Of a stretch of 16,064 bases of DNA, positions 6,505 through 13,553 are shown piece by piece; position 1 is the first letter of the stretch; every line of letters begins with the position of its first letter. The DNA lies in NCBI GenBank assembly GCA_900545735.1, contig URAC01000016.1, positions 1-16,064 on the forward strand, read 5' to 3'. The notes below the pieces were generated by a model. The model saw only the letters and a program-made list of their open reading frames with translations, did not search any database and was not told the DNA's origin. The DNA is from an uncultured Bacillota bacterium. Lineage in GTDB: Bacteria > Bacillota > Clostridia > Christensenellales > UBA1242. The position numbers and the translations under genes are program-made.

Positions 6505-7755
6505 TTAAACTCTAGATATTTCAGCCCCTAAATTAGAAAGTTCGTTCTCTAAATGATAATATCCACGGTCTATGTGCTTGATGTTGTTAACTGTTGTGTA
6601 GCCTTCCGCAACAAGCCCAGCCAAGACCAAAGCAACACCGCCACGCAAGTCTGTTGCATTGACATCTGCACCATATAATTTTTCAACGCCGTGCACAACT
6701 GCTGTTCTGTCTTTAACAGTTATTTTTGCACCCATTTTAACAAGTTCAGGAACGTGTTTAAACCTAGATTCAAACAAATTTTCAACAATCATTGAAGTCC
6801 CTTTTGAAATGGATTGCAAAGCCAAAAATTGTGCTTGTAAGTCCGTTGGAAAACCTGGATAAGGCGATGTTTCTATCTTATTGATAGATTTTAAACGACC
6901 TTCCGACTTCAAAGTAAGTATATCATTTTCTAACTTGATATTGCAAGCAGTTTTTTTAACTTTTTCCAGCAATGCGATATTGTCTTCCGCCCTAAAATTT
7001 TTTATTTCTATATTTCCACCCGTCATCAATCCCGCAATCAAGTATGTTCCAGCAATAATTCGGTCTGGCATAGGCGTATATTCTCCGCCATTGAGTTTCT
7101 TAACGCCAATAATTTTAATAGTGCTTGTGCCCGCGCCTGAAATTTTAGCACCAAGCGAATTTAAAAAGTTTGCTAAATCTATAATTTCTGGTTCTTTTGC
7201 CGCATTGATTATCTCTGTTTCACCTTTTGTTAAAACTGCCGCTAGCATAATATTTTCCGTCGCGCCAACGCTTGGAAAATCCAAATTTACTCTCGCTCCA
7301 CGCATATTTCTTCCATCGCAAGTTAAATATCCGTGTTTATCAATAATCTTTACATTGAGTGCCTTTAAGCCTTTAATATGTAAATCTATCGGCCTAGCAC
7401 CAATTTCACAACCGCCTGGATAAGCAACTTTTGCGTGTTTAAATCTGCCTAAAATAGACCCTAAACTAAATATTGAAGAACGCAAAACTGACGCTAAATC
7501 GTGCGGTATACTTGAAGAATTTAATGATGAACAATCGACAATCAAGTTTTTTTCATTAAAATCTATATTCCCTCCTAAATTTGCAAGAATTTTGTTCATA
7601 TTAATGATGTCTATGTAATTTGGACAATCGTGCAAAATAATTGGCTTTTCAGAGAGAATACAACCTGCCAAGATTGGCAAGTAAGCATTTTTAGCGGGCG
7701 TAACTTTAATAGAGCCTTTTAATTTTTTCCCGCCTTTAATTAAAAATTTATCCAT
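6505..7755 (-). CDS. murA: UDP-N-acetylglucosamine 1-carboxyvinyltransferase MurA
   Basis: MurA transfers enolpyruvate from phosphoenolpyruvate to UDP-GlcNAc, the first committed step of peptidoglycan synthesis, in the cytoplasm. The 416-residue protein shows the two-fold EPT fold of the EPSP-synthase family. Lys22-Asn23 fall in TPAKNAYLPILAG, and the catalytic loop AYPGGCEIGARPID carries Cys116, the residue alkylated by fosfomycin; enzymes with Asp there are resistant, so this one is predicted to be sensitive. The C-terminal DLRGG-VALVLAGL segment is also typical. I chose the ATG at 7755 because GGAG (7764-7761) lies five bases upstream; extensions to 7773 or a TTG at 7782 are unsupported. 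Firmicutes often carry two MurA paralogues and I cannot say which this is. It leads a tight murA-ftsQ pair. Confidence 0.97.
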   Translation of the reverse strand: MDKFLIKGGKKLKGSIKVTPAKNAYLPILAGCILSEKPIILHDCPNYIDIINMNKILANLGGNIDFNEKNLIVDCSSLNSSSIPHDLASVLRSSIFSLGSILGRFKHAKVAYPGGCEIGARPIDLHIKGLKALNVKIIDKHGYLTCDGRNMRGARVNLDFPSVGATENIMLAAVLTKGETEIINAAKEPEIIDLANFLNSLGAKISGAGTSTIKIIGVKKLNGGEYTPMPDRIIAGTYLIAGLMTGGNIEIKNFRAEDNIALLEKVKKTACNIKLENDILTLKSEGRLKSINKIETSPYPGFPTDLQAQFLALQSISKGTSMIVENLFESRFKHVPELVKMGAKITVKDRTAVVHGVEKLYGADVNATDLRGGVALVLAGLVAEGYTTVNNIKHIDRGYYHLENELSNLGAEISRV

Positions 7756-7828
7756 ATATACTCCATATTCCATACTATGCAAATATTTTTTGATGAGTTA
7801 AAGATAATAGAATTGTGATTTAAAACAT

Positions 7829-7856
7829 AAAATATAACATTAAATAAATGTTGCAA
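7829..7856 (-). promoter_or_regulatory. Weak candidate promoter for murA-ftsQ
   Basis: On the minus strand TTGCAA (7856-7851) precedes TATTTT (7834-7829) by 16 bases. The hexamer TTGCAA is its own reverse complement, so the same bases can serve as the -35 box of the divergent phosphoesterase promoter. The -10 match is only moderate and other A/T-rich hexamers nearby would do nearly as well. The leader would be about 65 bases. Confidence 0.28.
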
Positions 7857-7879
7857 AACTTAATTTTATTTGCTAATAT
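7851..7879 (+). promoter_or_regulatory. Candidate promoter of the phosphoesterase lipoprotein gene
   Basis: TTGCAA (7851-7856) and TAATAT (7874-7879) are 17 bases apart, giving a start near 7886 and a leader of about 63 bases. The -10 box overlaps the left arm of a 9-bp inverted repeat (7868-7908). Consensus match is moderate (four of six in each hexamer). Confidence 0.4.
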
Positions 7880-7908
7880 ATTTATATAAGTGTTAGTTTT
7901 TAGCAAAT
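7868..7908. repeat. Inverted repeat over the phosphoesterase promoter
   Basis: ATTTGCTAA (7868-7876) and TTAGCAAAT (7900-7908) are perfect 9-bp reverse complements separated by 23 bases. The left arm overlaps the candidate -10 box and the right arm lies about 14 bases into the predicted transcript. The centre-to-centre distance of 32 bases is about three helical turns, so a dimeric regulator could bind both arms on one face. A long-loop RNA hairpin is the alternative only if transcription starts further upstream. Confidence 0.45.
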
Positions 7909-7928
7909 TTAAAGCCACTTAAATAAAT

Positions 7929-7952
7929 ATGAATTTTGAGAGGAAAAATTGA
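7929..7952 (+). other. Possible 7-codon upstream ORF overlapping the phosphoesterase start
   Basis: An ATG at 7929 opens a frame reading MNFERKN and stopping at TGA (7950-7952). The stop overlaps the TTG start of the next gene (7949-7951) in the arrangement TTGA. The ribosome binding site of the main gene lies inside this small frame. The upstream frame itself has no recognisable ribosome binding site, so translation is uncertain. Confidence 0.2.
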
Positions 7953-9103
7953 AAACTAAAACAAAACAAATAACAAGTTATATTTTAATTTTATTTTTAA
8001 TAGCCTTTGCGGCTTTGCTTTTTGCAGCCTGTTCTCCAAACAACGAAGACTATTCTTATATGGTTTCTAAAGAATATCAACCAGCAAATGTCGAGATTAT
8101 AGAAAACGATAAATATGACAATATCGCAATAAAATTAAACGAAAATCGCGATGTAAAGGTGCTACAGCTTAGCGATATTCACCTTGGAAACGGCGCTATG
8201 TCAGTAAAAAAAGATAGAAAAGCAATGCAAGCCGTTTGCAAACTTATAGAAAAGGCCAATCCAGATTTAATTGTTTTAACTGGCGATATCGTTTATCCTA
8301 ACTCAGCATTAACAGGCAGTTCAGACAATCTTTCAGCATTAAAAATTGTCATTAATATAATGGAAAAATATCAAACACCTTGGACAATGTGCTTTGGTAA
8401 TCACGATGCTGAATATATGGCAGATTATGGCAAAAGTGCCCTTTGCAATTTGTTGGAAAGTGAACAATATAAATATTGCTTATTCAAACGCGGACCTGAA
8501 AATATCGGAGGTCTTGGCAATCAAGTTATAAACATTTATAATGCTGACGATTCTTTTAATTCAAGTATTTTCCTATTTGACAACGCAGAATATGCAGGAG
8601 CAACGCAAACAAGCGGCTACAACCCTATTTCATTAGAACAAACTAATTGGTATAAAAATGAAATAGAAAAGATGAATGCTGGTGAAGGCAAAACAATTCT
8701 ATCTTTTGCTTATTTCCACGTTCCACTCAAAGAATATGAAATCGCTTGGAATTTATATCGCGATGGAAATCTTTCTGTAAAACATTATTTTGGTTGGGCA
8801 AACGAAAATGGTGAAAATATAAGTGCACCTGATGAAAGAGGAACATTCTTTGACACAGCCGTTGAATTAGGCAGCACAAAAGCAATGTTTTGTGGACATA
8901 ATCACCTAAATGATTTTTCTATAGAATATCAAAAAATTAGATTAACATTCACAAAATCGATAGATTACATTGCATATTTCTTACAAGGAATTGCAAACAA
9001 AACGGAGCAACGCGGCTCAACAACATTAATGATTAAAGGGCTAAACTCCCAAATGACTCAAGATTTTGATATCTATCAAACAAAATTAACAGATATAGAA
9101 TAA
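7949..9103 (+). CDS. Calcineurin-like metallophosphoesterase lipoprotein
   Basis: A 384-residue secreted metallophosphoesterase. The N-terminus is a lipoprotein signal: Lys-rich start, hydrophobic 10-27, then FAA before Cys28, a lipobox with Phe rather than the usual Leu at -3. The mature protein shows the binuclear metal motifs in order: DIH (76-78), GD (112-113), GNHD (150-153), FH (256-257) and GHNH (316-319). Spacing resembles the purple-acid-phosphatase-29/Sia1-like branch of the calcineurin superfamily. It should hydrolyse a phosphoester at the outer face of the membrane; the substrate cannot be deduced. The start is TTG, supported by GAGAGG (7938-7943) five bases upstream and by the signal peptide beginning directly after it. 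It is monocistronic, divergent from murA and convergent with ppdK. Confidence 0.9.
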   Translation: MKTKTKQITSYILILFLIAFAALLFAACSPNNEDYSYMVSKEYQPANVEIIENDKYDNIAIKLNENRDVKVLQLSDIHLGNGAMSVKKDRKAMQAVCKLIEKANPDLIVLTGDIVYPNSALTGSSDNLSALKIVINIMEKYQTPWTMCFGNHDAEYMADYGKSALCNLLESEQYKYCLFKRGPENIGGLGNQVINIYNADDSFNSSIFLFDNAEYAGATQTSGYNPISLEQTNWYKNEIEKMNAGEGKTILSFAYFHVPLKEYEIAWNLYRDGNLSVKHYFGWANENGENISAPDERGTFFDTAVELGSTKAMFCGHNHLNDFSIEYQKIRLTFTKSIDYIAYFLQGIANKTEQRGSTTLMIKGLNSQMTQDFDIYQTKLTDIE

Positions 9104-9136
9104 AAAAACCTTAAACGATTTTGTTTAAGGTTTTTT
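9104..9136. terminator. Bidirectional terminator between phosphoesterase gene and ppdK
   Basis: CCTTAAAC (9109-9116) pairs perfectly with GTTTAAGG (9123-9130) around a six-base loop. It is flanked by an A run (9104-9108) and a T run (9131-9136), so it has a U tract in both directions. It begins right after the plus-strand TAA and ends six bases before the ppdK stop codon. Confidence 0.9.
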
Positions 9137-9142
9137 ATTTGA

Positions 9143-11779
9143 TTATTTTCTTGGATTTTTAATGTTTGCTTGTGCTGCTGCAAGTCTTGCGATTGGAACT
9201 CTGTATGGTGAGCAAGAAACATAAGTCAAACCTGCCCTATGGCAGAAATCAACTGAACTTGGGTCACCACCGTGTTCGCCACAAATTCCAAGTTTGATGT
9301 CTGGACGAACTGATTTTCCAAGTTTTGCAGCCATTTCAACAAGTTTTCCAACACCATTTTGGTCAATCCTTGCAAATGGGTCTGATTCAAAGATTTTTCT
9401 TTCATAATAATAATCTAAGAATTTTCCAGCGTCATCACGGCTGAATCCATAAGTCATTTGTGTTAAGTCGTTTGTTCCAAATGAGAAGAATTCTGCTGTT
9501 TTTGCAATTTCGTCAGCTGTTAATGCTGCACGAGGAATTTCAATCATAGTTCCTATCTTGTATTGAAGTTCAACTTTCTCTTTTGCAATGATTTCATCTG
9601 CTTTTTTAGCAACAACATCGCGGACAAAGTTAAATTCTTTGCTATCGCAAGTTAAAGGAATCATAATTTCAGGTTTAATATCATATCCGTATTTCTTTTT
9701 AACTGTTATTGCAGCTTCGATAACTGCTTGAGTTTGCATTTCTGCGATTTCTGGATATGTGATTGCAAGTCTTAAACCTCTGTGTCCCATCATTGGGTTA
9801 ACTTCTTTAAGAGAAGCAACAGTTTCTTTTAAGCGTTTAAATGGAAGTCCCATTTCTGCTGCCAAAGCCTTGATTTCTGCATCTTCGTGAGGCAAAAATT
9901 CGTGTAGAGGTGGGTCCAAGAAACGAATTGTAACAGGATATCCTTTCATTTCTTTATACAAGCCAATAAAGTCTTTCTTTTGCATTGGCAATAATTTTTT
10001 AAGCGCTTTTTTCCTTTCTTCAACAGTTGTTGAAACAATCATTTCTCTAACTGCTGGAATTCTATCTGCATCAAAGAACATATGTTCAGTTCTGCAAAGG
10101 CCAATTCCGTGTGCACCAAAGTTATATGCTGTTCTAGCATCGTTTGGAGTGTCTGCATTTGTTCTAACATCAAGCGCTTTATATTTATCTGCCCATTCCA
10201 TAATTGTTGCAAAATCGCCTGAAAGTGATGCAGGAACTGTTTTTACTTCTTCGCCATAGATGTTTCCTGTTGAACCATCGATAGAGATATAATCTCCTTC
10301 TTTGAATGTTTTTCCGCCAAGAGTAAACACTTTCTTTGCTTCGTCAACAACAAGTTCGCCAACGCCTGCAACGCAAGCTGTTCCCATTCCTCTAGCAACA
10401 ACGGCAGCGTGAGAAGTCATACCGCCTCTTGCTGTTAAAATACCTTGGCTAACTGCCATTCCTTCTATATCTTCTGGAGATGTTTCAAGTCTAACCAAAA
10501 TAACCTTTTTAGTTCCTTCTTTTACCATCTCTTCTGCTCTTTCAGCAGTGAAAGCAACTGCTCCGCAACCTGCTCCTGGAGATGCAGGAAGACCTTTTCC
10601 AATAACTTTTGCTTTTTTAAGTGCAGCGTTATCGAATTGTGGGTGCAAAAGAGCATCTAATTGTTTAGGGTCAAGTTTCATCAATGCTTCTTTTTCTGTA
10701 AGCATTTTTTCTTTAACTAAATCAACTGCAATTTTAAGAGCGGCTTTTGCTGTTCTTTTACCATTTCTTGTTTGAAGCATATAGAGTTTGCCATTTTCAA
10801 TAGTAAATTCCATATCTTGCATATCTTTATAATGTTTTTCAAGTGTGTTTGCAATATCTGCAAATTGTTTGTAAAGTTTTTTATCTTGTTTTTCAAGGTC
10901 TGAAATTGGATTTGGAGTTCTAATACCAGCAACAACATCTTCGCCTTGAGCGTTCATAAGATATTCGCCATAAAGTTTCTTTTCGCCAGTTGAAGGGTTA
11001 CGAGTGAAAGCAACGCCTGTTCCGCTCTTCTCGCCCATATTTCCGAATACCATTGATTGAATGTTAACTGCAGTTCCCCAACTTGAAGGGATATCGTTAA
11101 CACGGCGATAATAAATTGCTCTTGGATTGTCCCAAGACCTGAAAACTGCTTTAACAGCTTCCAAAAGTTGTGTTTTAGGGTCTTGTGGGAAATCATAACC
11201 CATCTCTTTTTTGAAAAGAGTTTTGTATTTTGCAATCATTTCTTTTAAGTCTTCTGCTGTGAGTTCAGTGTCTAACTTAACTTTTCTTTCTTCTTTCATT
11301 TTATCGATGATTTTCTCAAATTTTGACTTTTCAAGACCAAGAGCAACATCTGAAAACATTTGAATAAATCTACGATAGCTATCGTAAGCAAATCTTGGAT
11401 TTCCAGTGAGTTCTGCCAAGCCTTCAACAACATCGTCGTTGATACCCAAATTAAGGATTGTGTCCATCATACCAGGCATAGAAACCCTTGCACCACTTCT
11501 TACTGAAACCAAAAGTGGGTTTTTCTTATCACCAAATTTTTTGCCAGTGATTTTTTCAAGTTTTGTCAAATGGTCCATAATTTCTTTGACAACATCATCG
11601 GAAAGTTTCTTTCCATCATCATAATAGCGAACACAAGCTTCAGTTGTAACAGTAAAACCTTGTGGAACCGGCATACCAATATTTGTCATTTCTGCTAAGT
11701 TGGCACCTTTGCCACCTAGAAGATTTCTCATGTCGGCGTTACCCTCGCTAAAAAGGTAAACATACTTCTTTTTTGCCAT
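9143..11779 (-). CDS. ppdK: Pyruvate, phosphate dikinase
   Basis: PPDK catalyses the reversible reaction pyruvate + ATP + Pi to phosphoenolpyruvate + AMP + PPi. In anaerobes with PPi-based glycolysis it often runs toward pyruvate and ATP. The 878 residues match the usual 870-880 length. The N-terminal ATP-grasp domain contains GGKGANLAEM (22-31) and VSVRSGARVSMPGMMDT (91-107). The swivelling phosphohistidine domain has RGGMTSHAAVVARG with His457, and Thr455 is the equivalent of the regulatory threonine. The C-terminal TIM-barrel PEP/pyruvate domain ends with GICGEHGGDP carrying the acid/base Cys833. All key residues are present. AGGAG lies six bases before the ATG. It is monocistronic and divergent from the M1 peptidase. 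No PPDK regulatory kinase/phosphatase (DUF299) gene is in the window. The product could also feed PEP to MurA, but that link is only inference. Confidence 0.98.
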   Translation of the reverse strand: MAKKKYVYLFSEGNADMRNLLGGKGANLAEMTNIGMPVPQGFTVTTEACVRYYDDGKKLSDDVVKEIMDHLTKLEKITGKKFGDKKNPLLVSVRSGARVSMPGMMDTILNLGINDDVVEGLAELTGNPRFAYDSYRRFIQMFSDVALGLEKSKFEKIIDKMKEERKVKLDTELTAEDLKEMIAKYKTLFKKEMGYDFPQDPKTQLLEAVKAVFRSWDNPRAIYYRRVNDIPSSWGTAVNIQSMVFGNMGEKSGTGVAFTRNPSTGEKKLYGEYLMNAQGEDVVAGIRTPNPISDLEKQDKKLYKQFADIANTLEKHYKDMQDMEFTIENGKLYMLQTRNGKRTAKAALKIAVDLVKEKMLTEKEALMKLDPKQLDALLHPQFDNAALKKAKVIGKGLPASPGAGCGAVAFTAERAEEMVKEGTKKVILVRLETSPEDIEGMAVSQGILTARGGMTSHAAVVARGMGTACVAGVGELVVDEAKKVFTLGGKTFKEGDYISIDGSTGNIYGEEVKTVPASLSGDFATIMEWADKYKALDVRTNADTPNDARTAYNFGAHGIGLCRTEHMFFDADRIPAVREMIVSTTVEERKKALKKLLPMQKKDFIGLYKEMKGYPVTIRFLDPPLHEFLPHEDAEIKALAAEMGLPFKRLKETVASLKEVNPMMGHRGLRLAITYPEIAEMQTQAVIEAAITVKKKYGYDIKPEIMIPLTCDSKEFNFVRDVVAKKADEIIAKEKVELQYKIGTMIEIPRAALTADEIAKTAEFFSFGTNDLTQMTYGFSRDDAGKFLDYYYERKIFESDPFARIDQNGVGKLVEMAAKLGKSVRPDIKLGICGEHGGDPSSVDFCHRAGLTYVSCSPYRVPIARLAAAQANIKNPRK

Positions 11780-11833
11780 AATTTTCTCCTGCTATAAAAT
11801 TTTTGTTGACATTGTTTTCGATCAACCTGTTAG

Positions 11834-11862
11834 ATAATACTACAATTAACAAAAATGCCCAA
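11834..11862 (-). promoter_or_regulatory. Candidate ppdK promoter
   Basis: On the minus strand TTGGGC (11862-11857) and TATTAT (11839-11834) are separated by 17 bases; the -10 matches consensus at five of six, the -35 at three of six. The predicted start near 11827 gives a leader of about 48 bases. That leader begins with GTTGA...TCAAC (11826-11805), a 5-bp inverted repeat with a 12-base loop. Confidence 0.4.
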
Positions 11863-11898
11863 ATAGATTTGCAAATTTTTTAATATTTTTTTACTTTT

Positions 11899-11926
11899 TT
11901 AACTCTCATTTTAACTAATTAACTAA
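11899..11926 (+). repeat. TTAACT repeats upstream of the M1 peptidase gene
   Basis: TTAACT occurs at 11899-11904, 11911-11916 and 11919-11924. The last two form a perfect tandem 8-mer, TTAACTAA twice (11911-11926). They lie 28-55 bases before the ATG of the plus-strand gene. I could not place a convincing promoter for that gene, so these could be regulator sites or simple A/T-rich noise. Confidence 0.35.
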
Positions 11927-11953
11927 CATATACATATTTTTAGGAGTTTAAGT

Positions 11954-13495
11954 ATGAAGATTAAAAAACTGATAGCCAAAATAATGATTGCTTTATGCGT
12001 AATTTCTGTAATTGCACTTGTTGTCGTCATATTTACAGGCTGTGCAAGTTCAACAAGTTTAAACGCAAATTTAAACCACTATGAACTGAATTTAACATTT
12101 GATGATGAACATAAAACGGTCGAAGGAAGGCAAAAAGTCAACTATCTAAACAGTGCAGATGTGCCTCTGAATAGCATAAAATTTCACCTTTATCCAAACG
12201 CTTTTAGAGAAGGCGCTAAAATCTCGCCAGTCAGTTTGACAAACGAACATAAGGCATATCCAAATGGCAAAAGTTACGGAAACATAAAAATCAATGCTGT
12301 AAAAGTTGCAGGAATGAATTGTTCGCTAAAATTAAACGATGAAGATAATATCAACAACCCAAGTTATCAGATAACTGGCGAAGATGAAAATATTTTACAA
12401 ATTAACTTAACCAAAGAATTATATCCAAACGACAAAATCGAACTTGAAATCGATTACATAATAACCTTGCCAAATGTCAATCACCGCTTTGGATATGGTA
12501 ATAACACTATAAATCTAGGCAATTTCTATCCTATTGCTTGCGTTTTTGAAGACGGAAACTTTAAAACAAACCTGTATCACTATAACGGCGACCCATTTTA
12601 CTCCGATATGGCAAATTATGAAGTGTCAATCACATTTCCTTCACAATATAAAATGGCAAGCACAGGCAATCTTATATCCTCTCAAACGCAAGAAAATTTA
12701 ACAACAAACAAGATGTCAGCCAATTCAGTAAGAGATTTTGCCATCGTTCTCAGCGATAAATTTAAAGTCATATCTCAAAAAACTGATGATGTAACAATTT
12801 CATACTACTATTTTTCAGATGAAAATGCAGAAAAATCTCTAGAAACAGCCGGCAAAGCAATTTCAACTTTTAATAATTTAATAGGAAAATATCCATATAA
12901 AACTTTATCAGTGGTGGAAGCAGATTTTGTTCACGGCGGAATGGAATATCCAAATTTGATTTACATAGCAACAGATATAACCGACCATTCTCAATATGAA
13001 CAAGTCATTGTCCACGAAACCGCTCACCAATGGTGGTATAATGTTGTTGGCAACAGCGAATATGACAATGGCTGGCTCGACGAAGGTTTAACAGAATACA
13101 CCACCGCTCTATTCTACGAACTCAACCCAAATGAAGGAATTAATAAAGACACAATAATCAAAAATGCTTATTCAAATTATTCTTTGTTTGTTGAAGTTTA
13201 TAGCAGCGTGTATGGCAATTTGGACACATCAATGGACAGGAACTTATCTGAATTTAAAACAGAGCCAGAATATGTTTATCTCACTTATGTAAAAGGTATG
13301 TTGATGTTTGACACTTTGAGGGAAATTTTAGGCTTTGAAAAATTTAAAAAATGTCTCCGCGAATATTACACATTAAATTCATTTAAAAACGCAAAGCCCG
13401 AAGATATGATTTACGCCTTTGAAAAAGCATCTAACACCAAATTAGAGTCAATATTTAACGCCTGGCTCGACGGAAAAGTCATTCTCTTAAACTAA
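11954..13495 (+). CDS. M1 family zinc metallopeptidase lipoprotein
   Basis: A 513-residue M1-family (gluzincin) peptidase, probably an aminopeptidase, exposed on the outer membrane face as a lipoprotein. The N-terminus is basic, then hydrophobic (9-29), ending FTG before Cys30. Residues 40-270 form the beta-rich N-terminal domain. The catalytic domain has GGMEYPN (328-334), equivalent to the GxMEN exopeptidase motif, and the zinc site HETAH (354-358) with the third ligand Glu377 in NGWLDEGLTEY. The HExxH-18-E spacing is exact, so it should be active. It is shorter than classical aminopeptidase N (about 850 residues), lacking the large C-terminal helical domain, as in many bacterial secreted M1 members. 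AGGAG (11942-11946) lies seven bases before the ATG. It probably supplies amino acids from external peptides. It is monocistronic and convergent with ftsZ. Confidence 0.93.
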   Translation: MKIKKLIAKIMIALCVISVIALVVVIFTGCASSTSLNANLNHYELNLTFDDEHKTVEGRQKVNYLNSADVPLNSIKFHLYPNAFREGAKISPVSLTNEHKAYPNGKSYGNIKINAVKVAGMNCSLKLNDEDNINNPSYQITGEDENILQINLTKELYPNDKIELEIDYIITLPNVNHRFGYGNNTINLGNFYPIACVFEDGNFKTNLYHYNGDPFYSDMANYEVSITFPSQYKMASTGNLISSQTQENLTTNKMSANSVRDFAIVLSDKFKVISQKTDDVTISYYYFSDENAEKSLETAGKAISTFNNLIGKYPYKTLSVVEADFVHGGMEYPNLIYIATDITDHSQYEQVIVHETAHQWWYNVVGNSEYDNGWLDEGLTEYTTALFYELNPNEGINKDTIIKNAYSNYSLFVEVYSSVYGNLDTSMDRNLSEFKTEPEYVYLTYVKGMLMFDTLREILGFEKFKKCLREYYTLNSFKNAKPEDMIYAFEKASNTKLESIFNAWLDGKVILLN

Positions 13496-13504
13496 TTTTC
13501 AATC

Positions 13505-13534
13505 AAAAAACTCCCCGTTTGGGGAGTTTTTTTT
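13505..13534. terminator. Bidirectional terminator between M1 peptidase gene and ftsZ
   Basis: A perfect 12-bp stem, AAAAAACTCCCC (13505-13516) with GGGGAGTTTTTT (13521-13532), and a GTTT loop. U tracts are produced in both directions. It is the strongest terminator in the window and lies 10 bases after the peptidase stop and 20 before the ftsZ stop. Confidence 0.93.
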
Positions 13535-13553
13535 ATTCGTTTAATATATGAAT

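Noticed and set aside
6881..7423. Plus-strand open frame of 180 codons opposite murA
   Set aside because: It is antisense to the conserved murA core; its hydrophobic, proline-rich translation is typical of a complementary-strand shadow.
10954..11235. Minus-strand open frame of 93 codons inside ppdK
   Set aside because: It is in another frame of the well-supported ppdK gene, has no ribosome binding site and a low-complexity translation.
11806..11811. Perfect TTGACA on the plus strand upstream of the M1 peptidase gene
   Set aside because: No -10 hexamer lies at 16-18 bases; the nearest TATAAT-like match, GATAAT at 11833-11838, is 21 bases away. It also lies in the predicted ppdK leader.
11805..11826. 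GTTGA / TCAAC inverted repeat in the ppdK leader as a riboswitch or attenuator
   Set aside because: Five base pairs with a 12-base loop, no T tract and no known aptamer features. Mentioned only as part of the ppdK promoter entry.
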